A DNA stretch of 33,599 bases from NCBI GenBank assembly GCA_964552715.1, contig CAZKHZ010000007.1:1-33599 (forward strand), given 5' to 3'. The notes under the pieces were generated by a model, which saw only the letters and a program-made list of their open reading frames with translations, did not search any database and was not told the DNA's origin. This DNA is from UBA7692 sp964552715. Lineage in GTDB: Bacteria > Bacteroidota > Bacteroidia > Chitinophagales > LD1. Each line of letters begins with the position of its first letter. Position 1 is the first letter of the stretch. Below are positions 1 to 8,542 of this stretch, in pieces. The position numbers and the translations under genes were made by a program.

Positions 1-287
1 TTTTTCTTAAAAAAGAAAACCAAATTCATCCTGACATTATATTTTTGGACATCAACATGCCAAAAATGAACGGATGGGAATTTATGGAAGCCTATAAGGA
101 ATTAAGAGCAGACCAAAAAGCAAAAGTAGTTGTTATGATGCTTACGACATCAGAAAATCCAGAAGACAAGAAAAGAGCCGCACTATATCCTGAAATTATC
201 GGCTTTAATAGCAAACCACTTACCGATGAAGGACTTGCCGCGATTATAGAGAAACACTTTTTAGATACTATAAATGAATCAAAATAG
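1..287 (+). CDS. Response regulator receiver domain protein (5' partial)
   Basis: The reading frame is open from the left edge (frame beginning at base 3), so the true start lies outside the window. The visible part is the second half of a CheY-like receiver domain. It has the phosphoacceptor aspartate in FLDINMP (codon 48-50), followed by MNGWEF, the switch Thr/Ser region (MLTTSENPED) and the conserved lysine in NSKPL. It ends shortly after the last helix with no output domain, so it is probably a stand-alone receiver. Such proteins relay phosphate from a hybrid or histidine kinase, but no kinase is visible here. The family is clear; the partner and pathway are unknown. Confidence 0.85.
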   Translation, partial: FLKKENQIHPDIIFLDINMPKMNGWEFMEAYKELRADQKAKVVVMMLTTSENPEDKKRAALYPEIIGFNSKPLTDEGLAAIIEKHFLDTINESK

Positions 288-525
288 AGTGCAGGCAACT
301 TTACCAAAGCAGACAAAATTGCACATACAGACCAATGGACTGAAAAAAGAAGGGCAGCCGCTAACAGCACCTTCAACAAATTGGTGGTTCAGTGTTTAAA
401 TAATCCCGATAGTTATCGGGAGTGGTGGCAGACAGTTTAGTGCTTCTTTGCCTAGCGGCAATCAGGGAATTCGCCACCTTCGAAAAGCCGCAAAACATAA
501 GGCAGTCAGCGTAAAAGACGATACT
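288..525. other. Intergenic stretch without a convincing gene
   Basis: Short frames are open here, including about 53 codons from roughly 293 to 440. None has a start codon, composition or motif that I recognise. The region holds a small palindrome at 405-420 and leads into the terminator at 526-566. It may be the remnant of a degraded gene. Confidence 0.4.
405..420. repeat. Short palindrome CCCGATAGTTATCGGG
   Basis: A perfect 7-bp inverted repeat with a 2-nt centre. No T-tract follows, so it is not a typical terminator. It resembles the small palindromic repeats scattered through many Bacteroidota genomes, but no second copy was noticed in this window. Confidence 0.5.
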
Positions 526-566
526 AAAGCAAAAGCCCATCAGAAAATGTGATGGGCTTTTGCTTT
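526..566. terminator. Bidirectional rho-independent terminator
   Basis: A perfect 17-bp inverted repeat: arms at 526-542 and 550-566, with the 7-nt loop GAAAATG. T-rich ends are present on the plus strand, and more weakly on the minus strand. It ends just before the stop codon of the minus-strand PPIase operon (571), and nothing else is encoded on the plus strand here. It most likely terminates that operon and any readthrough from the left. Confidence 0.85.
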
Positions 567-570
567 TTGC

Positions 571-1998
571 TTATTCACTAATCTTCAACCACTTCTGTGT
601 TTGTTCGCAATTGCGAAAGTCCTGTTCTATACGCACAAAGGTTTTGTCTTTATACAGTTGAATCCAACGCTCAAGTTCGCGTTGTGTTTTGGCGTTCTTT
701 GCCGCGTTTTGAATCTTTGGATAATCCAATTTTAGGTTGGCTTTGTGGGGTTTAGTTTCGCTTTTTAAATACACAATGCGGTAACCATTTTTCTGCTCGG
801 CAGTTTTTTCCATAGCGGCAAAGGGCAACACATCTGTGTATTCATCCACTTTTATTTTATCAATGGCAAAAATCAATGAGCCGTCAATTTCGCTTTTCTC
901 AAAATATGAACTGCCGCTTTTGTTGTTCGTCATCAAACCGCCCACCGCCTTAGAGGTTTCGTCCATCGAAAACTTTCCAACGGCTTCTTTAAACGTAATA
1001 GAATCTACATCTAATTGATGCTTGATGCTGTCCATCGTTTGTTTGCAATCAAGGTAATCTTGCTGCACCAATTTCGCCTTTACCAATATGTGGCGCACCT
1101 TCAATCGCTCGCCTCTTTTTTCATCCACAATAATTACGTGAAAGCCAAAAGGTGTTTCCACAATTTCGCTCAGCTCGCCCTCTTTTAGTCTATAAGCCAC
1201 AGCTTCAAACTCGGGCACCAGCTCGCCACGCTCTATCATGCCTAAGTTGCCGCCATCCACGCTGCTGCCTGGGTCTTCGGAATACAAAATTGCCTGCAAC
1301 GAAAAGTCGGAACCACCCACAATGTCGGCTCTGACTTTTATCAGTTTATCCATCGCAATTGTCTTCTGCGTTTCGTTTACCACCGGAAAGCGCACTATCT
1401 GCAACATCTCTAACTCGGAGTTGAAATAGGGAATACTGTCTTTAGGAATGTTGTTGAAATATTCTTTCACCTCTGCCGGAGAAACTTTCAAATTGCCCAA
1501 AGCCTTGCCGCGCATTTTTTCTGAAACCATTTGCGACTCAATGTCGGTTCTGAAATCATCCTTTAGCTCGTTGGTAGATTTGCCGTAATACTCTTCCAGC
1601 TTTTCTTTTGAACCAAAAACAGAATTGAAGTAGCGGATACGTCTTTCTAGCTCGGCTTCCACCTCATCGGGGCTGGCAACTACACTATCAATTTTTGCTT
1701 GTGCCAAAAACAATTTCTCAAGCATCAGGCGTTCAAAAATTTCGCATTTAAAATTCTCGGGTAGGGGTTCTGCTTCGCTTTGCGCCTTAGCCTGCACATA
1801 CTGCATTTCGATATCGGAAAGTAGAATCGGGTTGTCGCCCACTACCGCCACTACTTTGTCGGCAATGATTTGGGCATTTAACGCAAAAGCGAAAAAAGAA
1901 AAAAGAAAAACGAGTACAAATGAACGCAAGCAAGATATTGAGAACTGCTTACTGCCCACTGCCCACTGCATTCCGCCTACTATTAAATAATTTTTCAT
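571..1998 (-). CDS. SurA-like periplasmic peptidyl-prolyl cis-trans isomerase
   Basis: A 475-residue secreted protein with a hydrophobic segment near residues 25-43 ending in LNAQ, a likely signal peptide. A SurA N-terminal chaperone region follows (DKVVAVVGDNPILLSDIE). Then come two parvulin (PpiC) modules: the first has GGNLGMIERGELVPEFEAV and GFHVIIVDE; the second starts at VRHILVKAK and is more diverged. SurA-type proteins escort unfolded outer-membrane proteins through the periplasm. The start codon overlaps the stop of the upstream beta-barrel gene (ATGA), consistent with translational coupling. The n-region before the signal helix is unusually long and contains heptanucleotide repeats (1944-1969), so the exact start is uncertain. 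Confidence 0.88.
   Translation of the reverse strand: MKNYLIVGGMQWAVGSKQFSISCLRSFVLVFLFSFFAFALNAQIIADKVVAVVGDNPILLSDIEMQYVQAKAQSEAEPLPENFKCEIFERLMLEKLFLAQAKIDSVVASPDEVEAELERRIRYFNSVFGSKEKLEEYYGKSTNELKDDFRTDIESQMVSEKMRGKALGNLKVSPAEVKEYFNNIPKDSIPYFNSELEMLQIVRFPVVNETQKTIAMDKLIKVRADIVGGSDFSLQAILYSEDPGSSVDGGNLGMIERGELVPEFEAVAYRLKEGELSEIVETPFGFHVIIVDEKRGERLKVRHILVKAKLVQQDYLDCKQTMDSIKHQLDVDSITFKEAVGKFSMDETSKAVGGLMTNNKSGSSYFEKSEIDGSLIFAIDKIKVDEYTDVLPFAAMEKTAEQKNGYRIVYLKSETKPHKANLKLDYPKIQNAAKNAKTQRELERWIQLYKDKTFVRIEQDFRNCEQTQKWLKISE
1944..1969. repeat. Heptanucleotide array ACTGCTT-ACTGCCC-ACTGCCC-ACTGC
   Basis: Three 7-bp units plus a partial fourth lie inside the signal-peptide coding region of the SurA-like gene. 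Read on its coding strand the unit is GGGCAGT. The 7-bp period is not a multiple of three, so gain or loss of one unit would shift the reading frame. A related array lies at 27602-27622. Confidence 0.65.
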
Positions 1999-2600
1999 GG
2001 TGCTATTACGAGGGGCTTTTTTGATTTTGGTAGAATGAAAATATTAAAACCTACACGGAAGGGTATGTTAGTTCGCTTAACGTCCTTTTGCTGATTGTAA
2101 TTGAAGCCCAAAGATGTTTCAAGTGAAATACTTTTATTGATAAAATATGCGAAGCCCACTAAGGCGCCTGCATAAAAGCCATCGCGGTTAGTGGTTTTGC
2201 CATTGTTAATAAAGGTGGAAGTTGCGTAGCCGCCACTTATTTGTGCAAAGCCTTTGTGTTGAGGTTTTTTCTTTTTGCCAAAATAATAGCGCACCGATGG
2301 ACCCACCTCCGAAAGAAAAGTAGTGAGTTTTTCTCTGCGGTAAACATTCATAGAGAAGGTGAGCGAGCCACCAACTGCCAAATTGTTGATTACAAAATAT
2401 TGCAGACCTGGTGCAATGCTAAGGTTGAAATAACTGTTGGTGTAATTAGTTGCAGCCACAAATGTAGAAGCCATGTCAATGGATGCACCCGACATGATAT
2501 TGCCCTTTTCGGTTTGCGCAAAAGCCAATGTGTTTATCAAAAGCAAAACGGCAAACAAGGCTATTTTAAATCTCAAATCACTTAACATAAACCTCTGCAT
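1995..2600 (-). CDS. Small outer-membrane beta-barrel protein
   Basis: About 201 residues with a signal peptide (KIALFAVLLLINTLAFAQ). Alternating hydrophobic/polar segments follow, typical of an 8-stranded porin-like barrel: GLQYFVINNLAVGGSLTFS, GPSVRYYFGKKK, GAFVGFAYFIN-like stretches and a final strand with PFRVGFNIFIL. A second ATG at 2588 (MLSDLRF) is an equally good start. It overlaps the upstream PPIase gene and shares 4 bp with the downstream SurA-like gene, so all are probably one transcript. It could be a substrate of the neighbouring chaperones or a structural envelope protein. The specific function is unknown. Confidence 0.75.
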   Translation of the reverse strand: MQRFMLSDLRFKIALFAVLLLINTLAFAQTEKGNIMSGASIDMASTFVAATNYTNSYFNLSIAPGLQYFVINNLAVGGSLTFSMNVYRREKLTTFLSEVGPSVRYYFGKKKKPQHKGFAQISGGYATSTFINNGKTTNRDGFYAGALVGFAYFINKSISLETSLGFNYNQQKDVKRTNIPFRVGFNIFILPKSKKPLVIAP

Positions 2601-3549
2601 TTTTTGAACTCACGCCATCTTTAAAAACACGCTCGTAGGTTTGGTCTATCAATTTCATCTTTCGTTTTTCAATCAAAATTTTAGAAATATCGGTGCGCGC
2701 CAATTCTATTGGCATGGGTTCGCCTTTGCGTTTTGTTGCCGATACTTTAATAAAAAGCGTAGTGCCATCATCGCGCTTAAATTCTTTGAACTTATTGTTT
2801 TGCAAAACACCAGTAACCTCATTGTCGCTGAAAGTAAAAACCGATTGCAAATTTTCGGTGCCATACCAAAGCGGATTTGCATAAGCATAAGTTCCAGCAT
2901 TTGCTTTTGAATAACCTTCAATGCGCTGCTCATCCTCTTCGCTTTTGCTGCTGCTTAATATCAGTTTTTTGATATCCTTAAAATCGGGAGATTCTTCTTT
3001 TAATCGAATGTATTGTACCAAGTGAACATCGTTTTGCAACGGAATGTTCTTGCTAAAATCTTGGTAATACTTTTCAATTTCTGCGGTGCGGATAGTTGTG
3101 TCTAACTTATCTGCAATCAAAGCTTTTTCATATTCATATAACGTAAGCTGCTGGCGATAGTCTTCAATTTTTTTCATGATGCTTGGGTCGTCACTTGGAA
3201 TGTTTTCATTCGCTTTTTGCAACAACATTTGCTGTCTGACCCACTTTTCAGCAAAGGCTTTCAACACCCTAACGCTGTCATCTTCGTGAAGTCCTTTTGT
3301 CAATCCCTCAACATCGCTTGGATATAGGTAAACTTGGTTGGCTCGTGCTAATGGTAGTTCGTCTTCACCAATAAACTTCTTCTTAAAATAGTTACAGGAA
3401 GTAAGAGAAAATGAAACAAGTAAAATACAAGATGTGAGACCTGATATGGGACACTTGAAAAAAGAACTTTGCTTTCTAATTTCACCAACAATTTTTCTCC
3501 CAAGTGAGAAAAATTGTTGGTTTTTTTTTACAAAGTTCAGATGCGTCAT
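2578..3549 (-). CDS. Lipoprotein related to periplasmic PPIases/SurA N-domain
   Basis: The frame gives 323 residues. A lipobox (SFSLTSC) puts the lipidated cysteine near residue 52, after a hydrophobic run. The mature part is mostly charged helices (WVRQQMLLQKANENI, YEYEKALIADKLD, EIEKYYQDF), matching the SurA/PpiD-type N-terminal fold. I see no obvious intact parvulin module, so it may be a chaperone without isomerase activity. It lies between two other PPIase genes. The only in-frame ATG is at 3549, so translation must cross a strong inverted repeat (3485-3520). The N-terminal 25 residues look unlike a normal lipoprotein leader, so the original start may have been displaced. Family confident, start less so. 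Confidence 0.75.
   Translation of the reverse strand: MTHLNFVKKNQQFFSLGRKIVGEIRKQSSFFKCPISGLTSCILLVSFSLTSCNYFKKKFIGEDELPLARANQVYLYPSDVEGLTKGLHEDDSVRVLKAFAEKWVRQQMLLQKANENIPSDDPSIMKKIEDYRQQLTLYEYEKALIADKLDTTIRTAEIEKYYQDFSKNIPLQNDVHLVQYIRLKEESPDFKDIKKLILSSSKSEEDEQRIEGYSKANAGTYAYANPLWYGTENLQSVFTFSDNEVTGVLQNNKFKEFKRDDGTTLFIKVSATKRKGEPMPIELARTDISKILIEKRKMKLIDQTYERVFKDGVSSKNAEVYVK
3464..3538. repeat. Nested inverted repeat at the 5' end of the lipoprotein gene
   Basis: The inner 15-bp perfect arms are CCAACAATTTTTCTC (3485-3499) and its complement (3506-3520), with loop CCAAGT. A run of nine T follows on the plus strand. Outer 8-bp arms GAACTTTG (3464-3471) and CAAAGTTC (3531-3538) bracket it. The shape resembles a small palindromic element or terminator, but it lies inside the coding frame of a minus-strand gene. 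Confidence 0.7.
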
Positions 3550-3571
3550 ATAAAAAACAAAATCTATTGGC

Positions 3572-5530
3572 CTACTTTTTCACCAATGCCTTCAACACAT
3601 TTTCATTCACCACAATAGGATACTTTTTGCGCAATTCAGCAATCCAAGTTTTTTCTAAATATTCCTGATAGTCGCTTACTACATATCCTTTCGCTTCTTT
3701 CAAACTTTTAGGTTCAGGGGCTACCAAACTTCTTACTACAATAAAACGGTAGCTGCTATCGTCTAAAAGCTTCACTGGCGTTATACCAACCTTCCATTCT
3801 ATTTCATCTACCACATTGTATTGACCTTTTTCATACTTACCTTCGATGGTAGAAATTTTAGTTGCTGCGCCTTCTTTGTTCAATTTGGTTTTGATGATAG
3901 TTGCATCTTTTTTCTTGGTAGCTAATTTGTAGGCTGCATCGGCAAGTTTTTTGTCGGTAGTGTTGTAAATCACTACATCTGCGCGATTGCCCCACATGTA
4001 TTTGCCTTTATTTTGGTCGTGGAACGCTTGCAAGCCAACAGTGTCTTTCACAGCTTTGCTCCACACCATTCTGTCGGTTAACTCAAACAACAAAATACCA
4101 TCGCGGTACTCTTTCATCAATGCTTTGAAATCAGGTTTTTTACTTTCCAATTGCCCTTCTTCAAAATCTAAAACAACTTGCGAAACGAAATTGTCATAAT
4201 ACTCATTCAACAATTGTTCTTTGTTTTTATCACTTCTGCGTTTTGCATTTTTAGCTACGAAAGATTCAAAATCACTTTGTGTAAATACTTTGCCGCCTAT
4301 CTCGAACAAAGATTTTTTAGACTTTGACAACTCTTCAGAATTCCATTTGCCTTGCATTAACGTAGAATCTACTTTTTTGAAAAACTCAATTTTTGCATCT
4401 GCAAATTCTTTGAAGTTATTTTCCTTTTTAATTCTATCAATCAAAATAGTTTTTGCCACTTGGCTGCGACTGTCGCGCTCAACTTTGCGTTTCAAATCTG
4501 CTTTCACATCGTTGAAAGCAGGAATCGCTTTTTTCTCTAATCGTTTGATGATGTGCCAGCCATAAGCTGTTTTTACGGGCTTAGTGATGTCCCCATCTTT
4601 TTCAATAACAAAGGCAGCATCTTCAAATTCAGGAACCATTCTGCCAGTGCCAAACCAAGCCAACTCCCCTTTTTTGCTGCGTGTAGTTTTGTCTTCCGAA
4701 AAAGTCAATACCGCATCATCAAACGAAATGCCCCCCGAAGCGATAGCAGCATAAATAGAGTCAATGCGAACCTGAACTTTTTTGCGTTGTTCATCGGTAG
4801 CGTCTTGCGGGAATTTCAATAACAAATGCGCAGTGCGAATTTCACCCTGTGCTGGACGATTTTGTACCACCTTAATAACGTGATAGCCAAACTGTGTGCG
4901 CACAGGAAAGCTAAGTTCACCCGCCTTCATATTAAAAGCAGCGGTTTCAAAAGGATACACTGTTTGAAAAACCGAAAACCAACCTATTTCACCATTGTTA
5001 TCTTTTGCGCTTGGGTCATCGCTGAATTCACGCGCCAATTTACCAAAGTCTTCGTTTTTAGTTAAACGTGTTCTAAGGTTTAAAGCCTTTTTATAAGCTG
5101 CAAGAGAATCTTGTGGATTTGCATTTTCATCACATTTAATAAGAATGTGACTCACGTTTACTTCTTTAAGTGAACGCTCGTAGGCTTCTTGCAAAAGCTT
5201 ATCAGAAATTTCTTTATCGGTCAAAAATGACTTAGCTAATTGTTTGCGGTAGCCATCCAATTCATTCATCAAACCGCTGATGGTGTCTAATTTTTGAGCT
5301 TCTGCTTCTTTAACTTTCAATCGAAAATTTTCATAAAGCGAAAGGTAATCACGCAAGCTCTTTTCGCTGTAATCGGCTTGATTGTTGATGTTGTTTTTGG
5401 TGTAAACATATTCGAAGTCTGCAACAGAAACGGGATCTCCGCTTACTGTAAAAAGGTTAGCGTTTTTGTCTGCCTGTGCAAACACACCCGAGAAAAACAG
5501 CACTGTTGCTGCCACGAAAAATTGCTTCAT
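3572..5530 (-). CDS. Periplasmic peptidyl-prolyl isomerase with two parvulin domains
   Basis: About 652 residues counted from the ATG at 5530, which begins a clean signal peptide (MKQFFVAATVLFFSGVFAQ). The longer frame to 5572 adds 14 unlikely residues. After a SurA/PpiD-like N-terminal region come two tandem PpiC modules: VSHILIK to GYHVIKVV, including GEIGWFSV and PFETAAFNMKAGE; then TAHLLLKF to GWHIIKRL, with GELAWFGTGRMVPEFEDAAF. The long lysine-rich C-terminal half is helical. The likely role is folding or chaperoning of envelope proteins. It is first in a minus-strand cluster with two related proteins and a beta-barrel; the gap to the next gene is about 22 bp. Confidence 0.88.
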   Translation of the reverse strand: MKQFFVAATVLFFSGVFAQADKNANLFTVSGDPVSVADFEYVYTKNNINNQADYSEKSLRDYLSLYENFRLKVKEAEAQKLDTISGLMNELDGYRKQLAKSFLTDKEISDKLLQEAYERSLKEVNVSHILIKCDENANPQDSLAAYKKALNLRTRLTKNEDFGKLAREFSDDPSAKDNNGEIGWFSVFQTVYPFETAAFNMKAGELSFPVRTQFGYHVIKVVQNRPAQGEIRTAHLLLKFPQDATDEQRKKVQVRIDSIYAAIASGGISFDDAVLTFSEDKTTRSKKGELAWFGTGRMVPEFEDAAFVIEKDGDITKPVKTAYGWHIIKRLEKKAIPAFNDVKADLKRKVERDSRSQVAKTILIDRIKKENNFKEFADAKIEFFKKVDSTLMQGKWNSEELSKSKKSLFEIGGKVFTQSDFESFVAKNAKRRSDKNKEQLLNEYYDNFVSQVVLDFEEGQLESKKPDFKALMKEYRDGILLFELTDRMVWSKAVKDTVGLQAFHDQNKGKYMWGNRADVVIYNTTDKKLADAAYKLATKKKDATIIKTKLNKEGAATKISTIEGKYEKGQYNVVDEIEWKVGITPVKLLDDSSYRFIVVRSLVAPEPKSLKEAKGYVVSDYQEYLEKTWIAELRKKYPIVVNENVLKALVKK

Positions 5531-5699
5531 ATTGAATCTAATGTTTTGTTTTTGAGGACTGCAAATGTGCATATACCACGGTTTGCAAGCGCGCGAAGTT
5601 AGTTTTTTTTAACAGCGGAAGAAGTTAAGTTGAAGTGAATCAATCATCAGGGTGTAACCCCTTCACAAAGCGCACTTGGTAAAAGGAGCTAGCTTACAC

Positions 5700-5717
5700 A
5701 TTATTGCCCGCAATAAT
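5700..5717. promoter_or_regulatory. Palindrome between divergent genes, possible operator
   Basis: ATTATTGC-CC-GCAATAAT is a perfect 8+2+8 palindrome in the 274-bp space between the divergent PPIase operon and aconitase, about 50 bp upstream of the aconitase -7-like box. Position and symmetry suit a dimeric regulator, but no regulator is known from the sequence. Confidence 0.3.
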
Positions 5718-5767
5718 TTCCGCATTGTCTTAATGAATAAAGCATTTCCCTTTCTGCTCAATCCTGT

Positions 5768-5775
5768 TACTTTTG
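5768..5775 (+). promoter_or_regulatory. Bacteroidota-type -7 box for aconitase
   Basis: TACTTTTG matches TAnnTTTG exactly and lies 29 nt upstream of the aconitase ATG, leaving a short A-rich leader. I see no clear -33 TTG at the usual spacing. Confidence 0.5.
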
Positions 5776-5804
5776 TAATCCATTTTTGAAATAAAAAAAT
5801 AAAC

Positions 5805-8072
5805 ATGGCATTTGATATTGAAATGATTGAGAAGGTTTATTCAAACTTCTCTTCAAGAATTGAAGCGGCACGTAAATTGTTGAATCGTCCATTGACTTTA
5901 ACTGAAAAAATATTGTACGCGCATTTGCACGAATCGCAATCTTTGGAAGACTTCCAACGCGGTGGTTCTTATGTTGATTTTGCACCGGACAGAGTAGCCA
6001 TGCAAGATGCAACAGCACAAATGGCTTTGCTGCAATTTATGCAAGCTGAACGTCCAACGGTTGCTGTACCTTCAACTGTTCATTGTGATCACCTGATACA
6101 AGCTAAAGTAGGGGCTGACATTGATTTAAGTACCGCTAAAGATCAAAACAAAGAAGTATATGATTTTTTAGCTTCTGTATCTGATAAATATGGAATCGGT
6201 TTTTGGAAACCAGGAGCTGGTATTATCCATCAGGTGGTGTTAGAAAATTATGCTTTCCCGGGTGGAATGATGATAGGTACAGATTCTCATACTCCAAATG
6301 CTGGTGGTTTAGGCATGATTGCTATTGGAGTTGGTGGCGCTGATGCCTGCGATGTAATGGCTGGTTTAGCCTGGGAATTAAAATTTCCGAAGCTGATTGG
6401 TGTAAAATTAACCGGAAAAATTTCTGGTTGGACATCAGCAAAAGATGTGATTTTAAAAGTAGCTGGTATTTTAACCGTTAAAGGCGGTACAGGCTCTATT
6501 GTTGAATATTTTGGAGAAGGTGCCCGTTCTTTATCAGCAACTGGTAAAGGTACAATATGTAATATGGGTGCCGAAATTGGTGCTACTACATCAATTTTTG
6601 GTTACGATGAAAAATCGGAAATTTATTTAAGAGGTACAAAAAGAGGAGATATTGCTGATTTAGCAGATCAAATTAAAGAACATTTAACTGGTGATGAGGA
6701 GGTTTATGCAAATCCCGAAAACTATTTTGATCAGGTTATCGAAATTAACTTATCAGAATTAGAACCACATATTAACGGACCTTTTACCCCGGATTTGGCC
6801 TGGCCAATTTCTAAATTTGCTGCTGCAGTTAAAGAAAACGGATGGCCTGCTAAAATAGAGGTAGGTTTAATAGGTTCCTGCACCAACTCTTCTTATGAAG
6901 ATATTTCAAGAGCTGCTTCTTTAGCACAGCAAGCGATTGATAAAAATTTGATTGCTAAATCAGAATTTACCATTACGCCAGGATCAGAACAGGTTCGTTA
7001 CACTGTTGAGCGTGATGGATTTTTAGCCACTTTTGGTAAAATGGGCGGTGTGGTTTTAGCCAACGCTTGTGGTCCATGTATTGGCCAATGGGATCGTCAT
7101 GGTGCAGAGAAGCAAGAGAAAAATTCCATCATCACTTCTTTTAACAGAAACTTTTCAAAAAGAGCGGATGGAAACCCAAATACCCACTCATTTGTAGCTT
7201 CGCCAGAAATAGTAACAGCTATGGCTATATCTGGAGATTTAACTTTTAACCCTTTGGTGGATACTTTAACCAATTCTAAAGGGGAACAAGTAAAATTAGA
7301 AGAACCAACAGGATGGGAAATGCCTGTAAATGGTTATGATGTTAAAGATGCGGGTTATCAGTCACCAGCAGAAGATGGCAGTAAAGTAAGTGTAATTGTT
7401 GATCCCAAATCAGCTCGGTTACAATTGCTAGAGCCATTTAAAGCCTGGGAAGGCACTGACTTAAAAGGTTTAAAATTATTGATTAAAGCAAAAGGTAAAT
7501 GTACTACTGATCATATTTCTATGGCGGGTCCATGGTTGAAATTCCGTGGGCATTTGGATAATATTTCCAATAACATGTTGATTGGTGCGGTAAATTACTT
7601 TAACGAAAAAACCGACAGCGTTAAGAATCAATTGACAGGAGAATATCTATCGGTGCCTAAAGTTCAGCGCGACTACAAAGCAAAAGGCGTTGGCTCAATT
7701 GTAGTGGGCGATGAAAACTATGGTGAAGGCTCTTCTAGAGAACATGCCGCAATGGAACCACGCTTCTTAGGTGTTCGTGCTGTGTTGGTGAAATCATTTG
7801 CACGTATTCACGAAACCAATTTGAAAAAGCAAGGCATGTTGGGTCTTACTTTTGTAAATAAAGATGACTACAACAAAATTCAGGAAGACGATAGCATTGA
7901 TATATTGGGCTTAACTTCTTTTGCTCCGGGCAAAACCTTAACCATTCAATTGACACATAAAGATGGTTCAACTGAAAGTTTTGCAGTGGCGCACACTTAC
8001 AATGCACAACAAATCGAATGGTTTAAAGCAGGTGCTGCCTTGAACATCATTAGGGCTGGTGTGGCTGCGTAA
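5805..8072 (+). CDS. acn: Aconitate hydratase (mitochondrial type)
   Basis: A full-length 755-residue TCA-cycle enzyme that interconverts citrate and isocitrate. The [4Fe-4S] ligands are visible as C359 (GSCTNSS), C422 and C425 (NACGPCIGQW). HCDHLIQ, GTDSHTPNAGGLG and the swivel-domain GSSREHAAMEPRFLG complete the active site. Length and the KCTTDHISMAGPW segment fit the eukaryotic mitochondrial-like aconitase found across Bacteroidota. Leucine codon choice changes inside the gene: TTG predominates before about 6,080 and after about 7,500, and TTA overwhelmingly in between, suggesting a mosaic. An A-rich leader precedes the ATG, and no Shine-Dalgarno is apparent. Confidence 0.97.
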   Translation: MAFDIEMIEKVYSNFSSRIEAARKLLNRPLTLTEKILYAHLHESQSLEDFQRGGSYVDFAPDRVAMQDATAQMALLQFMQAERPTVAVPSTVHCDHLIQAKVGADIDLSTAKDQNKEVYDFLASVSDKYGIGFWKPGAGIIHQVVLENYAFPGGMMIGTDSHTPNAGGLGMIAIGVGGADACDVMAGLAWELKFPKLIGVKLTGKISGWTSAKDVILKVAGILTVKGGTGSIVEYFGEGARSLSATGKGTICNMGAEIGATTSIFGYDEKSEIYLRGTKRGDIADLADQIKEHLTGDEEVYANPENYFDQVIEINLSELEPHINGPFTPDLAWPISKFAAAVKENGWPAKIEVGLIGSCTNSSYEDISRAASLAQQAIDKNLIAKSEFTITPGSEQVRYTVERDGFLATFGKMGGVVLANACGPCIGQWDRHGAEKQEKNSIITSFNRNFSKRADGNPNTHSFVASPEIVTAMAISGDLTFNPLVDTLTNSKGEQVKLEEPTGWEMPVNGYDVKDAGYQSPAEDGSKVSVIVDPKSARLQLLEPFKAWEGTDLKGLKLLIKAKGKCTTDHISMAGPWLKFRGHLDNISNNMLIGAVNYFNEKTDSVKNQLTGEYLSVPKVQRDYKAKGVGSIVVGDENYGEGSSREHAAMEPRFLGVRAVLVKSFARIHETNLKKQGMLGLTFVNKDDYNKIQEDDSIDILGLTSFAPGKTLTIQLTHKDGSTESFAVAHTYNAQQIEWFKAGAALNIIRAGVAA

Positions 8073-8089
8073 ATTTTTGATGAATAAGC

Positions 8090-8542
8090 ATGATAAGCCC
8101 GAGTGCAATTATAGAGATTTCCAAAACTAGGCTCGAAGAATCAAAAATTCTTTTTGCAAATGGGTATTATGAAGGCTCTTTTTATTTGGCTGGTTACTCT
8201 GTTGAACTCGCTCTAAAAGCCAAGGTTTGTAGGGTTCTTGATATACCAAATTTATATGATGAAACTTTTTTAAGACAGGATTCTAACAAAGATTTACTAA
8301 GGTCGCACCTTACTCATAAATTAAATAGTTTAATTTTACTCTCAGGTTTAAGAACCAAATTTGACTTGGCTAAATCAAACAATGAACGGCTTTTAAGTAA
8401 CTGGAGTTTTTTAGCTGAATATTGGAGTGAAAAATGTAGATATAATTGTTGTGGAACTGTAACCAAAGAAAACTGTGAGCGTTTAATAACTTCAATTGAG
8501 GATACTCAAAATGGCATTCTAACATGGATATTAGTAAATTAA
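8090..8542 (+). CDS. HEPN-domain protein
   Basis: 150 residues. The N-terminal helices have the HEPN signature: TRLEESKILFANGYYEGSFY, then LAGYSVELALKAKVCR. A later THKLNSLI segment is typical of the small HEPN proteins that pair with a second small protein. An R-x4-H arrangement (R71, H76) is present, the spacing used by HEPN ribonucleases, although in this subfamily it may not be catalytic. It starts 17 bp after aconitase and overlaps the next gene by 19 bp, so the two form a unit. HEPN proteins often act as toxins or nucleic-acid effectors; that role is inferred. Confidence 0.7.
   Translation: MISPSAIIEISKTRLEESKILFANGYYEGSFYLAGYSVELALKAKVCRVLDIPNLYDETFLRQDSNKDLLRSHLTHKLNSLILLSGLRTKFDLAKSNNERLLSNWSFLAEYWSEKCRYNCCGTVTKENCERLITSIEDTQNGILTWILVN

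Noticed and set aside
293..440. 53-codon plus-strand open frame after the receiver gene
   Set aside because: No start codon, no motif and a palindrome within it; at most a degraded remnant.
3485..3529. Stem plus T-run read as a terminator of a plus-strand gene
   Set aside because: No plus-strand gene precedes it, since 571-5530 is all minus-strand coding. It is reported as an inverted repeat instead.
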